Positions 47,256-58,402 are shown, counted from the stretch's first letter. The stretch: DNA of 64,000 nt from Panopea generosa (GCA_029582155.1 CM055909.1:44894218-44958217); one strand, 5' to 3'. The notes: generated by a model not told the origin, from the sequence alone. Made by a program: numbers and translations.

Positions 47256-47670
47256 CTCCACGTCCATTCATCACACCAAACTCTCAACTAACCTGTCTAG
47301 TCTTACAGAGATTGACCCACTCTCGACTGACCCGTCTAATGGACCAGCGAATGAAGATTCAATCTCGATGAACATGTCTTCAGCTGTGACTGATGACCCA
47401 CCCACTACTGTACTATCACAGTTACCTGATCATCAAGCTGACCTGAGGTCAGTATCTATACACCAATGTATTTCATCAAAGCAGGCTTTCAATAGAACTT
47501 ACTTACTGGTTCATTTAAGAAGTACTACGTGCAGTCAACCATGTAAAAAATCCATGTTGCTAGGTTGTTTAGTGTCTGAATGTATTGAAATGATACTGAC
47601 CATGATGGTAAATAAAACAAAATTTCTTTGCAAAAACATTAATAAGTTCTGTACTGATATTCTATTGTAA
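47218..47670 (+). pseudogene. 150-codon frame, Ser/Thr-rich, inside the candidate transposon
   Basis: The first 77 codons are hydrophilic (MVAPKNRKAEFVNSTSIHHT..., DPPTTVLSQLPDHQADLR) and end near a donor-like AG|GTCAGT at about 47449. The rest reads like intron. No recognised domain. It may be an exon of a decayed transposon gene. There is no ACLY relation. Confidence 0.3.
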
Positions 47671-48627
47671 AAAAAGTTAAATTTTCTTGTAAATAATTTA
47701 TAAATTCATCATTTCTAAACAATTTGTTATATATTTTTCAGGTTGTCTCACCACCTAATGATGAACTGGCTGACACCCATGGGATATTGGTCCAGTTTTA
47801 CAGTCGAGGGCAGGCTGGATGTTGGAACAAAAACTTCTTTTTGTCTCCCATTTTGATATTGTGCACCGTCTTGATCAACCAGCCTTGTTACAGATTGGCT
47901 CAAGATCTTATTATCATTTTCTTTTTGTAGTGTCCATAATTATTTAAAGACTCATTAAACTTCCTAAACGGTTGTTTTTAGTTTTAATGCAAGTCAGTTT
48001 TAATCTTCACAATAATAGAATACATGTTTATTTGATTACTGAGACTTTGCAAATGGAAAAATAAATATAAAGCATATTATTAGCTAGTACATAATTATGA
48101 ACGGGTTTTGTTTACAAATTAATGTTCGTCTCTTTTCGATAAATACATTGAACAGAAAACGAGGAGTTACTAATTTTGGAACGCCTCGGTTGGTAATATA
48201 TCATCACTTCATTTCAGAGAAACATAGTATGGTGAACTGTAGGGGATGCAGTTAAAAATTCAAATAACTGTCTGCAGTTTGAAAGTTTTTAAGAACATCC
48301 CCTTTGTTCCCCTTGGTGTATTAATGAACTGGAACCCACAAGCTAATTTATTGCATGTTAGCAACGAATCAACCATATAGAATTAAAGATTAATTTACGT
48401 TTTTAATAACTGAACTTAACAAACACAATATTGACTATGATCAAGTGATTTGTGACGTAGTGTTGCATGTGATAGTATCATGCGTATATACAAGGGAGGA
48501 TCCTAAGCACGAGTTACCAGACCAAAATACATAATGTAAGTGAAGCCATAACTCCAAACTTGTTAATGTACCCCTTATATATTGGTCTTAATGTTATTAA
48601 TCTGCACACTACCACTGCAGTATTCAT

Positions 48628-48673
48628 TTGTGTACTTCCGAACACTAGGGGAGGCACAGTCGGAAGTACACAA
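48628..48673. other. perfect 14-bp hairpin
   Basis: TTGTGTACTTCCGA at 48628-48641 and TCGGAAGTACACAA at 48660-48673 pair perfectly around an 18-base loop. It lies inside the candidate transposon. Role unknown. Confidence 0.8.
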
Positions 48674-49794
48674 GTCATTACGGTATAACAAAAGTTTAAG
48701 GAGGCTTTAATATATAGTATACTTAACTAAATTCTTGATTTAAAACTGTGTGCATATTTGAACATTCACTGTCACTTATAAATGTGTTTTGGGTAAAAGT
48801 TCCTTGCTTAGTATGATACTGAATTTTGTATGATCTGCTTTTAAAATATTCAAATGTTTATGACAAACTGATGTTAAAAACAAAAAATAATGCCATCTTA
48901 ACGTTTCATTTATATTTTGCAGCTATATCTTTAATTATTATCAACTTATAATAATTATTTGAATTGATTATAGCGTTTGTGTCCTTTATTGTGTTTTACC
49001 CAAGAGCAAATCATTCAGATTGGATGTATGTACATGTTTCAATAAAAATCAATAAAAAAAGTTCGCCTTAATTGTGTGTTTAATTAGATGAGTAAATTTT
49101 GAGAATAGCCCACTTCAATGCATATGGAGTCAAAGGTAAAGTTAATTTCTTTACCACTTGATAAACCACTTCAGGGGTATTCAAATAATATTATTTATTA
49201 CAAATGATATTGGAGTAATAGGCGTCACTTTTTTTTGGTTGTCAAAATGTCAACAGTAATGTCCGTACATAAAAGTATCTATATAATTATTAAATATCAC
49301 TTTAACTCTAAAATATCATATGAAAGACATTTGAAGAAATCTGATTGACTTGTCCATGACAAGATTTTCTATGGGAAAGAGGATCTGATTAAAGGAAAAA
49401 AAGAAATGCAGCCAGGAATAAAAGTAATAGGCGTCACTATTTTTAACTGTACTACAGAAAAAAAAAAGAAACTTTTTCTTAATGGTAGTTGTTTCCAGTG
49501 TATGAAAATCTGATAAATGAATTACTTAACAGTTACTTAATAGTGATTTTGGCAGGAAAAAACTGTTCAAAATGAAAATTAGATTTGTCAAGATAATGGG
49601 CGTCACTTTGTGGTGTCTTTACTGAAAACACTAAAAAGTTGTTAAATTAGCCCTACGCTATCTTTTTATTATCAGTTTAAGCATTTATGATGTATCTATA
49701 AGTGTCATGAACTGAAATTAAGTGGTTTTACCCATATCTAAAATTTGAGAGATAATTTCCTAATAGCTGAGAAGGGCCCATATATATTCTTATT

Positions 49795-50269
49795 TACTCG
49801 ATATTGTCTGTGTCGATATTTCCTATATCTCGATCCAAGTTTAAGTTCCCGATTGATCATTTCACACCTTTAATTGAATGTTTGTCTTGATTTTATTATT
49901 GTTGTCATAGTATTGTGTGTTTTCCACGCATGCTTTTTTTCACTGTTTGTTTCTTTAAGACACTAATTACCAATCAACGGCAAAAGTATCAGTTTTAATG
50001 ACTGACAGAATGTTTAAATATCATTTGATTCAATCAATCAGTCTCAACGTATATCTCAAACTGCCGAGAAATTGAAAGAAGGACCCAGATATCAGCATTC
50101 ATGACGACAGTGTTATTCTACTGCATTGACCGTAATATGAAAGTGAAAGTACAACTGATGTACGATAATTATCAGGTGATGAAAATAAATATGGATCTTG
50201 AGACAAAATTTATGTCGCTTAATGGATATCTCAAGTCCCTTCAATATCGAGATAACGAGTTTCAACTGT
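49795..50269. repeat. right piece of the TCGATAT-rich inverted pair
   Basis: Contains CTCGATATTGTCTGTGTCGA near its left side and ATATCGAGATAACGAGTTTC at its right end. The latter is inverted relative to 44537-44570. The 80-codon frame at 50101-50343 runs through it and into the next element and is not a gene. Confidence 0.5.
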
Positions 50270-50414
50270 ACAGTCAAACCTGTGTAGTGGCCACCTCTAT
50301 GAAGCAGTCGATTGTCTTAAGTAGCCACATTTGTCTGTATTAAGCAACCACCTGTCTTAAAAGGGCCACCTTTGCTCCTTCCCTTAACTGGCTGCTTAAG
50401 ACAGGATTGACTGT
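50270..50414. mobile_element. ACAGTCAAAC miniature element, copy 3
   Basis: Starts ACAGTCAAACCTGTGTAGTG and ends AAGACAGGATTGACTGT; slightly shortened interior, opposite orientation to copies 1 and 2. Confidence 0.85.
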
Positions 50415-50982
50415 GTATTAAACCAGAAAGGTTTTTGATACCATGGTGAGGCTGATGAATACTAAACGAGACCAGTTAAATATGGTGAAGAATATTAAAG
50501 ATTGGTAATTCGAATGTTTGGTACGAAATGTTAAATATGATTATACTGAAATTATGAATATTAAACAATGAACATTATATATGACGAAGTTGTAAGTGAA
50601 TAGTGTCGGGGAAGGTGGAGCATTTGTCATTATGGATGACTAAATGAAAACATTAATTCTGTACAAATAGCTGAGGGTGTAGACCGAGTCTCTGCCTGTA
50701 TGTTATAAACACCTTTGTAAATGGATGTTCAATAATCAGTCATACATGTACATAAACAGTGATCATGGCTGGAAGTGGATAAGTTATATTTATTGATATT
50801 ATATTTGCTAAAAGGTTTTATTCTGTTTTTGCAACTGCCATAAGTTGAAGAATGGCGAAAGGGCATTAACTGTTACCTGTCCATCTGTTCTTACATCTGT
50901 TCACCTGTCCGTCTGAGCACGTGTGCATTTGTCTGGTAAAGTGGTTACTAAAAGATTTAGTTTCAGATCAATAAGTCAAGAG

Positions 50983-51263
50983 AGACACAATATGTGACCT
51001 AGACGGCGCAGCAGAGCTGGCCAACTATGGAGAATATTTAAATGTTTAAATGATAAACAATTGTATATATCAACAGAGACACAATATGTGACCTAGACGG
51101 TGCAGTAGAGCTGGCCAACTATGTAGAATATTTAAATGTTAAATGATAAACAATTGTATATATCAACAGAGACACAATATGTGACCTAGACAGTGAAGCA
51201 GAGCTGGCCGACTATGGAGAATATTTAAATGTTTAAATAATAAACAATTGTATATATCAACAG
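50983..51263 (+). repeat. three upstream partial copies of ACLY exon 9
   Basis: Partial exons start at 50983, 51077 and 51170 (periods 94 and 93), and the real exon at 51264. Copies 2 and 3 have the same acceptor ATATATCAACAG as the real exon; copy 1 has TCAAGAG. All keep the exon frame: copies read [36 protein letters not shown] and DTICDLDSEAELADYGEY, then LNV or LNVK and a stop. Homology ends at GA(A/G)TA.T, about 56 bases into the exon. None has a donor, so splicing to one would truncate ACLY. Confidence 0.95.
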
Positions 51264-51400
51264 AGACACAATATGTGACCTAGACGGTGCAGCTGAGCTG
51301 GCCAACTATGGAGAGTACTCTGGAGCTCCGAGTGAACAACAAACTTACGAATATGCGAAAACCCTGCTGTCCCTCATGACAGTGCAGAAACATCCTGACG
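51264..51400 (+). CDS. ACLY: ACLY exon 9, residues 286-332
   Basis: Acceptor ATATATCAACAG, donor GTATGT. One base completes Ala286; ends in phase 1. Encodes [40 protein letters not shown], then QKHPD and split Gly. [26 protein letters not shown] is highly conserved. This copy, unlike its three upstream relatives, reads through to a donor. Confidence 0.97.
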
Positions 51401-51430
51401 GTATGTAGAAAACCATGACAACTTTATTAA

Positions 51431-51640
51431 GGCCATAATTAATTAATTTCTAGAGAATCATTCTCGTCTGCCCCCTAATCGTCATGCCACCCCGACCCTT
51501 TTTTATTTTATTTTTTCTCTCTTTTATTTTAGAAGACGACAGAAAATTGGGGTAAAAAATGATAAAATTCCACCCCCACCACCCCTCCCCCTTTTTAAGA
51601 AAAATTTGGATGAGAATCTAGCAATGAATTTATAAAGGCC
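51431..51640. mobile_element. GGCC-ended miniature element, copy 5
   Basis: GGCCATAATTAATTAATTTC at left; inverse TAGCAATGAATTTATAAAGGCC at right. Centre has CCACCCCGACCCTTTTTTAT and CCACCCCTCCCCC. Confidence 0.88.
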
Positions 51641-51773
51641 TTATTGAACCGAAGCAACGTCTAAAATATGTGATAAACAAATAGTAATACAATTCAAACT
51701 TTTTTTATTTTACATTGATTGTGAAATAAATTCTTACACATATATGTTTTTCCAGGTAGAACCAATTATAAGC

Positions 51774-51890
51774 ACATGCATATAAAGCATCTTGTTCAAG
51801 GACACAACACATGCAGTGGCAGGGAGTTGAACCCTTAGGCCCGCCAATCTTGGGCTCGTTGCCCTTCCACAAAACAACACATTCGATTTG
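51774..51890 (-). mobile_element. possible SINE relic
   Basis: AGGGAGTTGAACCCTTAGGC resembles a reversed B box (GGGTTCAACTCCCT). No clear A box or ends. Confidence 0.35.
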
Positions 51891-52029
51891 TTGCTTTTAC
51901 CTTTCTAAAACATGACTTAATTTTTTTTGTTTTTGAATGCCATGTGTTGGTTTAAAATTCATTATTGGAACAGATGGGTGTTATGTATTGACATTGTAAT
52001 TATGATTATAATATAAACTGCGTATTTCT

Positions 52030-52150
52030 CTCCATATGACATATGAGTACGCTGATTGGTCAGGTGCTTCAGGGGAAGTTGATTTATGTCTCAGTTTGGT
52101 AAATAAATAAGAGTGTTATGGATTTTGGGACAAGTAGGGAGTTACCTGCT
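52030..52150. repeat. dispersed repeat, copy 3
   Basis: GCTGATTGGTCAGGTGCTTC, then GGATTTTGGGACAAG; compare 1200-1350 and 5085-5250. Confidence 0.5.
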
Positions 52151-52529
52151 TTTACATAATGGTATTACAGACCTATATTGAGAGATGTCAGGTACTGCTA
52201 TACATGTCAGGCTTCCCCACAGGCCATTTAAGCACAGGGGCACCCCAGTGCTTGACTATCAGAAATGGTATTCCCTTAGCGCTTGAATTCTTTAACAAAA
52301 TTTTGCAAAAGCTTACTTTGCTTTAAATCATTATTTTTTTTTGCATATCTTTTCTTATTTTAATGCCCAAAATGAAACATACTAAATATGATGACAGATT
52401 AATACAAGTTTTATTAGTGAAATATATTTCAATGAGTGCCTTACACAGTGCTTGAAAATGTGTAAAAGGCGCTTACATGCTCTTACCCCAGTGCTTGCAT
52501 TCCTTCCTGTGGAGGACCCTGCATTTAGA

Positions 52530-52665
52530 GTGGTGATGGAAGATGTCAGATACTGCTATACATGTAGAGTGGTGATGGAAGATGTCAGGTACTGCTATGT
52601 ACATGTAGAGTGGTGATGGAAGATGTCAGGTACTGCTATGTACATGTAGAGTGGTGATAAAAATT
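52530..52665. repeat. tandem repeat just upstream of ACLY exon 10
   Basis: TAGAGTGGTGATGGAAGATG, then TCAGGTACTGCTATGTACATG, in three to four units of about 41-43 bp (starts near 52527, 52566, 52607, 52648). A single further match lies at about 52187. Unlike the arrays at exons 9 and 17, it has no coding similarity to the exon, only AG/GT-like TCAGGTAC. Confidence 0.85.
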
Positions 52666-52683
52666 TAAAATTTTAATTTTCAG

Positions 52684-52745
52684 GTAAAATACTGATTATT
52701 GGTGGTGGTATTGCTAACTTCACGAATGTTGCTGCCACATTTAAG
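52684..52745 (+). CDS. ACLY: ACLY exon 10, residues 332-352
   Basis: Acceptor AATTTTCAG, donor GTAACT; 62 nt. Encodes split Gly, then KILIIGGGIANFTNVAATFK. GG.IANFTNVAATFKG belongs to the citrate-binding site of ACLY. Confidence 0.96.
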
Positions 52746-53217
52746 GTAACTGTATATAATTTATTTAACTCTTGTATTAGCCTCGCCATTGAGGAAAATA
52801 ATCATCTTGTGTGATGCAAACCTGTTTGAAATACAAACTGAAATGGGCCTATATGAAAAAAAACAAAACAAGGCCAATATAAACTGGTCAATATACATGT
52901 TCTACTATTTATAAAATTGTCATTAAGGTCCTCAGACAGTCATATTGGGTCATGACCTATGACCCTGGTCTAATATTACAATTTTTGGACTAATATCTGG
53001 GCCAATATGAAATCATGCCATTAATAACACATTATATGATAACAGTGTTTGTACTGATTGATACACTGTTGCATATGTATCAACATTGTCTCTGAAAAAA
53101 GTCGCGGTAAGACTATCATTGACATGCAGTATTACATGAAATTTGATTCACAAGACTTTAATAGTAGTGACTGCAAGTTGTGTGTTTTTCATCTTATTAT
53201 CTGTTGTTTATTCCAAG

Positions 53218-53335
53218 GGTATTGTGAGAGCTCTGCGGGAATTTCAACAAAAACTGATCGAGGGTCAGGTGTCCATTTATGTACGTAGAGCAGGGCCAAA
53301 CTATCAGGAGGGACTCCGAATCATGAGGGAGCTAG
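53218..53335 (+). CDS. ACLY: ACLY exon 11, residues 353-392
   Basis: Acceptor TTTATTCCAAG (a less common AAG), donor GTACCA. Encodes [20 protein letters not shown], then [19 protein letters not shown] and split Gly. [12 protein letters not shown] contributes the citrate-binding arginine and tyrosine region. Confidence 0.96.
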
Positions 53336-54224
53336 GTACCAGTTGTATTCATTTATGATTGTTATTAAATTGTAAAGTTTTGCCAATTACTTGCAGTGTG
53401 ACAGTGGTACCATACTCTGGTCCATTATGATGCATCAGAGATCTTCATCCAATAATAAAACTGGCATGTGTTTCACCACCATATTTATAAGTACATACTT
53501 AAGTACTTAAAAACTTAAATCTAAGAAAAGCAGCTGAATGATACTGATTTTAGACTGGCTCTTGTAAAATTACACATAGTTTCACTGGCATTGATTAAAG
53601 AATATTTAAGTAACCAGTCAAATCTTATTTAAGCTTTTATGAAGTATTTAAGTAAAACATAATAAATTGGTGAAACAGATGCCTATTTGTCAAATGTGAC
53701 TTATAATGGTATGAAAATGTTGTAAGATCCCATTTAGATTTAAGCATTCTAACGTGTATATCATACAAAATGGTTCAAGTTTTCACAATCGACACAAAAA
53801 GGTTTTATAATTATGTATTTCACCCGAAGGTAAAACTTTAGTTTCTGCCACCAGTTTAAAGTGACCATCAATAGAATTTTATGTTGCCACACACATGGCA
53901 ATTCTTTGTCGTTAGTATATCAAACACTACCACAGGATCACACAGTCATTGTAAGTAATTGTATATGGAATATCCAGCAAGATCCTACCTAATATCACAT
54001 GCATGTTCAAGATTTGTTTGTAAAAAAAATTAAAATAATAAAACAATCTGTTGACTCAAACTGTGCATAAGGAAATGATATTTCTGGTGATAATGTATGA
54101 TAAAGTCTTCTAACACGGGTTCTGTCTCCCCATGCATACTCATGTCATTACGTAAGGGTGCCCATTTAGCAATGGTAGAATTGCACTTGCTAATCACCAA
54201 TATAACTTTCTTTAAATCCTTTGT

Positions 54225-54497
54225 TTTTAGCTCGCCGGGACGAAGTCCAAGGAGATCTATTGCCATGACCCCGTCGGCGTCTGTAGACACATAGGTTAAA
54301 TTTTTGCGTTTAAGTTTAAGATATCTATGCAACCAATCGTTGGATTTGAATGAAACTTCGCATGTGTGTTCACCATCATCAATGGAACACACACAGACAA
54401 GAACCATAACTCTGGATTGCATTTTGGCACATATATGGCCCTTTTTGGACTTAGACACCCAGGGGCGAGCTTTGTTGTCTTCTGACAACTCTTGTTT
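54225..54497. repeat. dispersed repeat with AGCTCGCCGGGACGAAGTCC, copy 2
   Basis: Counterpart of 30183-30462, same orientation, with scattered substitutions and small indels. Open frames here on either strand (for example 54030-54488 minus) come from the repeat. Confidence 0.88.
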
Positions 54498-54687
54498 TCA
54501 CATATGAGTGTGGATGTTCGGCTGTTTTTGATTTTTGACATGACTTAAATACCATCCTGCTTAATGAGTATAAGAACACCTTCTTATTCTCTAAGCAATG
54601 AAGCTGGTATCGATGTATCAAATAAGTATGCTTTGTAAACTGTAATTTTATAGTATTGTTTGAGTTGTAATGGGAGACTGTTTGTAG

Positions 54688-54842
54688 GTAACACGCTGGG
54701 TGTTCCAATACACGTGTTTGGACCAGAGACACACATGACCGCTATTGTAAGCATGGCACTGGGGAAACGTGACATTCCAAAGGGACCGAAACCCACACCA
54801 ACCACTGCAAACTTTCTTTTGCCTTCATCAGCTACAGGGACG
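54688..54842 (+). CDS. ACLY: ACLY exon 12, residues 392-443
   Basis: Acceptor TGTTTGTAG, donor GTAAGT. Encodes [40 protein letters not shown], then [30 protein letters not shown] is conserved. The tail begins the variable linker between the two CoA-ligase-like parts. Confidence 0.96.
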
Positions 54843-54887
54843 GTAAGTTGGTGAAATATTTCTAAAATGCATATGCGGGACCCAATT

Positions 54888-55098
54888 AGCTCATTTGGTA
54901 ACCGTCTGTCTATCAATCCAGGGGATGTGTTTTAATCTCTGTGCAACCACTGTGATAATTGATATACAATGTTGCATCTCATTATCGTTCATCTCTCACC
55001 ACTGATTCAAGTGGAAAAGATATGCTTATGGAGATGGGGTGTGCTCCAGTACTCCAGTACTGGTTGACCTTCCAGGATCCCAGGAAAATGTTAAGTTA
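54888..55098 (+). mobile_element. SINE family A copy
   Basis: Head ATTAGCTCATTTGGTAACCG, loop CTATCAATCC; body to GGATCCCAGGAAA. It begins about 45 bp after exon 12. Confidence 0.8.
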
Positions 55099-55199
55099 GG
55101 TAAAATGTTTGACTCCACCCTTCGTTTTGTTAAAACTCAACTGTTTGACTTCACCTTTCATTTTGTTCAAACTTATTGAAGCAGAAAACTCTGGAGTAT

Positions 55200-55408
55200 C
55201 ATGCTTCAGACACATGGGATGATACCTTGCCAAGTCACATTATAATGATACTTGGCTAACCAGAAATAAAACTATCCTCTGAATGCTGAGCTCTGAGTGA
55301 GGAAGATTCTAGTACCATCTTTTAAATTGTTGGTATGACCCAGCCGGGAATAGAACCCAAGACCCTCTGCATGCGAGGCGGATGCTGTATGACCACAGCT
55401 GTGGTCTA
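55200..55408 (-). mobile_element. SINE family B copy
   Basis: Minus strand: head damaged, GCATGCAGAGGGTCTTGGGT, TTCTATTCCCGGCTGGGTCA; body as at 13078. The 3' domain is missing. Confidence 0.8.
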
Positions 55409-56021
55409 TTAAAGACAAGGGAATGAATATCTGCACTCAGTAAAATAATATGGTTAATGATGGTAAATGATCAGGTGTAAAACTAGCCTTTAAAATATTT
55501 TTTCAGTATTGAAAATAGAATTAGTTGGAAAATACCTTTTCACTCAAATCTTATCCGGAGTTCTGTAAATTATGTTAAGAGAAAAACTGAATCTTCTGAA
55601 TAACTTATTTTGCTCACTCAAAAATTCGGCATAATATTTAATTATGAATCTTCATTATTTCTCTTGCATGCAAACAGACTACCCAGGTAAAACAGACAGT
55701 GGCTTGTTGTGATTATCAAAGAAGCATGTTGTAATTCTCGCAGTGTGTGATTCTCACAGTGGTGTTCATGTAGACTTACTACCCTCCTTACCTTTATCCA
55801 GTTTCATTGTTATTATTCCAGAATTTATTGTGTGACAAATATCATAAATTTTATCCAAAAATCCTTAGTTACTTGTCGGACGACAAATATGCTAAATATT
55901 TAATTTTTTGGGTTATCTTAATTCAATGCTTGCCAATACATTGTTTTTCTGATGAGTTTAGTTTTGTTTGTGATCATTAGACAAATATGTAGTTTACTGA
56001 TCATTTGTCATTAAGATTCCA

Positions 56022-56265
56022 GGGTCCTCTGTGACCAAGTGGTCTAAGGCACTGTCTCAAGATCACTTACCTCTCACTGCCAAGGTCGTAGGTTTGAGTC
56101 CTCCTTAATACAAAATATTTATGTGAGAAAGTTTGCCAGTTACTTCCAGAAGGATGGTGGTTCTACTTAGATTCATTTTGAAGTCTCAACTCCACCAACA
56201 AAATTGGATATGCCATATATAACCTGATATGTGCTGTTAAAATCCCACAACAATAAAATTCCATT
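56022..56265 (+). mobile_element. SINE family C copy
   Basis: GGGTCCTCTGTGACCAAGTG, GTCTAAGGCACTGTC, B box GGTCGTAGGTTTGAGTCC, body through GATATGCCATATATAACCTG. Confidence 0.85.
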
Positions 56266-56826
56266 TAAAACTATAAGAGAAAAAGGCAAACCATCTAACA
56301 TCCCAAGATAGAAGAAATTTTGGGACAGCTAAAACTTAAAAATGTTAATGTTGCCACTGGATGCTGAAAATTCTGAAAGGAAATACGCTTTAAATCATTG
56401 TTTAACTGATTGTGGTTTGCTGCTATTTTCTGCTTTGTTTAATCATTGGTATGTGTAACAAAATGTCTTCAGTTATTATCAAACATTTGCACAGTATTCA
56501 TGGAATGATAAGATTACTATTCTCTGTTGTTTTACTGCTAGATCTATTGTTGATTGTTGTTTTGTTGTATTTTGATGTTGTAAATTTCAAGTTTCACACA
56601 TCTGTAATATATGCATGCTTGTTTTTAAGGTATTTAGTTGAAAGTGTGTTTGTTTTCACTCAAAAATCATCCTTAAATGAAACAGATGACTACATACTCT
56701 CTCATTTAACTTTATTTAATATTTACAAAAGATTTACCTCATGTTTAGTGATCAGTACATAGCTGTATACTTGGGCAAATATTGAAATAATGTTTTACTC
56801 TCTCTGATTGTAGATTTGAAACCAGG

Positions 56827-56853
56827 TATGGGGGTGGGGGGGGGGGGGGGAGG
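56827..56853 (+). repeat. G-rich run (possible quadruplex)
   Basis: A stretch of about 24 G with a single T interruption, in ACLY intron 12. A similar run lies at 59371-59392. Confidence 0.8.
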
Positions 56854-57584
56854 TATTTCATAATTAATATTTACTTTCATACAAAAATACATTAAATGTA
56901 ATTGGCAGAATGAAATAATGAGAGAAAAATACAGTCTTCAAAATTTTTGGTTAATTGTTGTCTTATTTTAAAATCAGTTTAGGTACTATTGCCACCTGGC
57001 TTTCAAATAAAGAGAGAGAGAGATAATTTATTGCAAAAAATTCAAATCTGTTGTTTTTTATATCATTTAAAACCAAAGTTCAAAGTTCATCAAAGTTATA
57101 TAGAGTGTACATGATCAACTCTCAGTCTAGACCCTAGTATTTACTGACTGTGGCTACAACACAATCAATATAAAAAAAGTCCGTTAAGTATATGCTAAAG
57201 GCAGAAGATCTTGCCTAGTCTTTAACTTCCCACTCTTTATAGGCAATTTAATAATACAACACATGTAAAGAGTGACTAGAAACAAAAAATATTTGTGGAA
57301 TTAACTTTATAGTTCTATAAAATGCACTTGCAATGAATTACTAGCATTTACATTATTTGTGAATTTTTCTTTAATTTATTTATCTAAACCATTGCTCATA
57401 CAATGGAACCCCTTTCGCAAAATTTTCTTTGTATTTTTTCTAGAATTAACTACAGTAATTTATCACTTCTTGGAAAGCCTAGAAATGCCTATTGCTGTAT
57501 TATGTTCCAGTTAAACTTTGAGTCCTATGGCATTATTCTGTTCTCAAATAGATATCTATTAACTTAGATATAATTTTTGTTCAG

Positions 57585-57823
57585 CCATCTCCAGTCAGTA
57601 GCAGACGAGGATCGGGAGCTGATGAAACAAAGGCCCCCATACCCACAATGCCCAAGGAGTTAGCAAACATTGCCAATAAAATCTGCACACGACCACTGTT
57701 CACCCGCACCACCAAGGCAATCATCTGGGGTATGCAGTCCAGGGCCGTCCAGGGTATGCTCGACTTCGATTATGTCTGCTCACGAAAGGAGCCATCAGTT
57801 GTTGCTATGATTTATCCCTTCAC
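57585..57823 (+). CDS. ACLY: ACLY exon 13, residues 444-523
   Basis: Acceptor TTTTGTTCAG, donor GTGAGT, phase 2 end; the largest exon here. Starts [20 protein letters not shown], the regulatory linker. RRGS, with Ser453 by this count, is a basophilic-kinase-type site at the place of the human phospho-serine near 455. Then comes [46 protein letters not shown], opening the CoA-ligase-alpha-like domain. The regulatory reading is inference from position and motif. Confidence 0.96.
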
Positions 57824-57857
57824 GTGAGTGTGCTACATACTATACCATTACTTGTGT

Positions 57858-58030
57858 CACTTACGGTTAAACTATTGCATCTTATTGTCATTTGTCTCTC
57901 ACTGCTGATTCAGGTGGGAAAGTTATCAGTTAGTTTGGGCAATGGGTGTACTGGAGTACTGGTTAACCTTCCAGAATCCCAGGAAAGATCGTCTGTTAGC
58001 CCTTTATGGTATAAATGGAGCTAAATAATC
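57858..58030 (+). mobile_element. SINE family A, 5' truncated
   Basis: TATTGTCATTTGTCTCTCAC, CTGGTTAACCTTCCAGAATC, GGTATAAATGGAGCTAAATA; no head. Confidence 0.75.
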
Positions 58031-58277
58031 AAACATACAAACTTGTTTAACCAAACATCTTCAGATTTCTTATTTACACCGCAGTGATATTTACCTTTAT
58101 GTAACTGTTTACTACACTTTTTTCTCAAATTTTCTTCACTGGAAATTGCGGATGGATTTGAGATTATTTGTTTAAACACGAGTGGATAACTTTTGTGATT
58201 TGGTGACAAACATGAAGAATTACCATGTTGTGCAATCTGTATCTCAAACTATACAATGTGTGTGTATAATCTCAAAT

Positions 58278-58402
58278 TTGCTTCCTGGGAAAAACCAGTA
58301 CTGAGTGTTGTTTTATGAGAGGCATTGATTGATCAGGAGATTGAACCCCACAACCTCTGGCATGAGCGGCCAACACTCTATCTATTACACTACAGCCCCA
58401 CT
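58278..58402 (-). mobile_element. SINE family D copy, 3' truncated
   Basis: Minus strand: GGGGCTGTAGTGTAATAGAT, B box AGGTTGTGGGGTTCAATC, then TCATAAAACAACACTCAGTA. Confidence 0.82.

Larger units (their letters stand above)
44628..49780. mobile_element. candidate DNA transposon, about 5.15 kb
   Basis: Ends are inverted repeats of about 25 bp: TGGGCCCTTCTCAGCTATT at 44628 and its inverse AATAGCTGAGAAGGGCCCA ending at 49780. Near both ends a short word recurs: GTAATGGCCGTCAC (44658), GTAATGGGCGTCAC (45391), AATAGGCGTCACT (49217, 49427) and AATGGGCGTCACT (49593), plus ATGTCCGT near 45201, 45842 and 49259. Such subterminal repeats are typical transposase-binding sites. Small open frames at 47154-47255 and 47218-47670 are the only coding hints, so it is probably defective. 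The target duplication is not clear. It fills most of ACLY intron 8. Confidence 0.65.

Noticed and set aside
47218-47670. 150-codon frame as an ACLY exon
   Set aside because: Exon 8 joins exon 9 in phase with no missing residues, so nothing is needed here. The frame lies in a mobile element candidate.
54030-54488. 152-codon minus-strand open frame, and the plus-strand frame at 30175-30450
   Set aside because: Both lie mainly in the dispersed repeat shared by 30183-30462 and 54225-54497, with no conserved protein between the copies.
56412-56762. 116-codon hydrophobic frame in ACLY intron 12
   Set aside because: T-rich intron sequence naturally translates to Leu, Val and Phe. There is no family resemblance, and no splice phase links it to exons 12 and 13.
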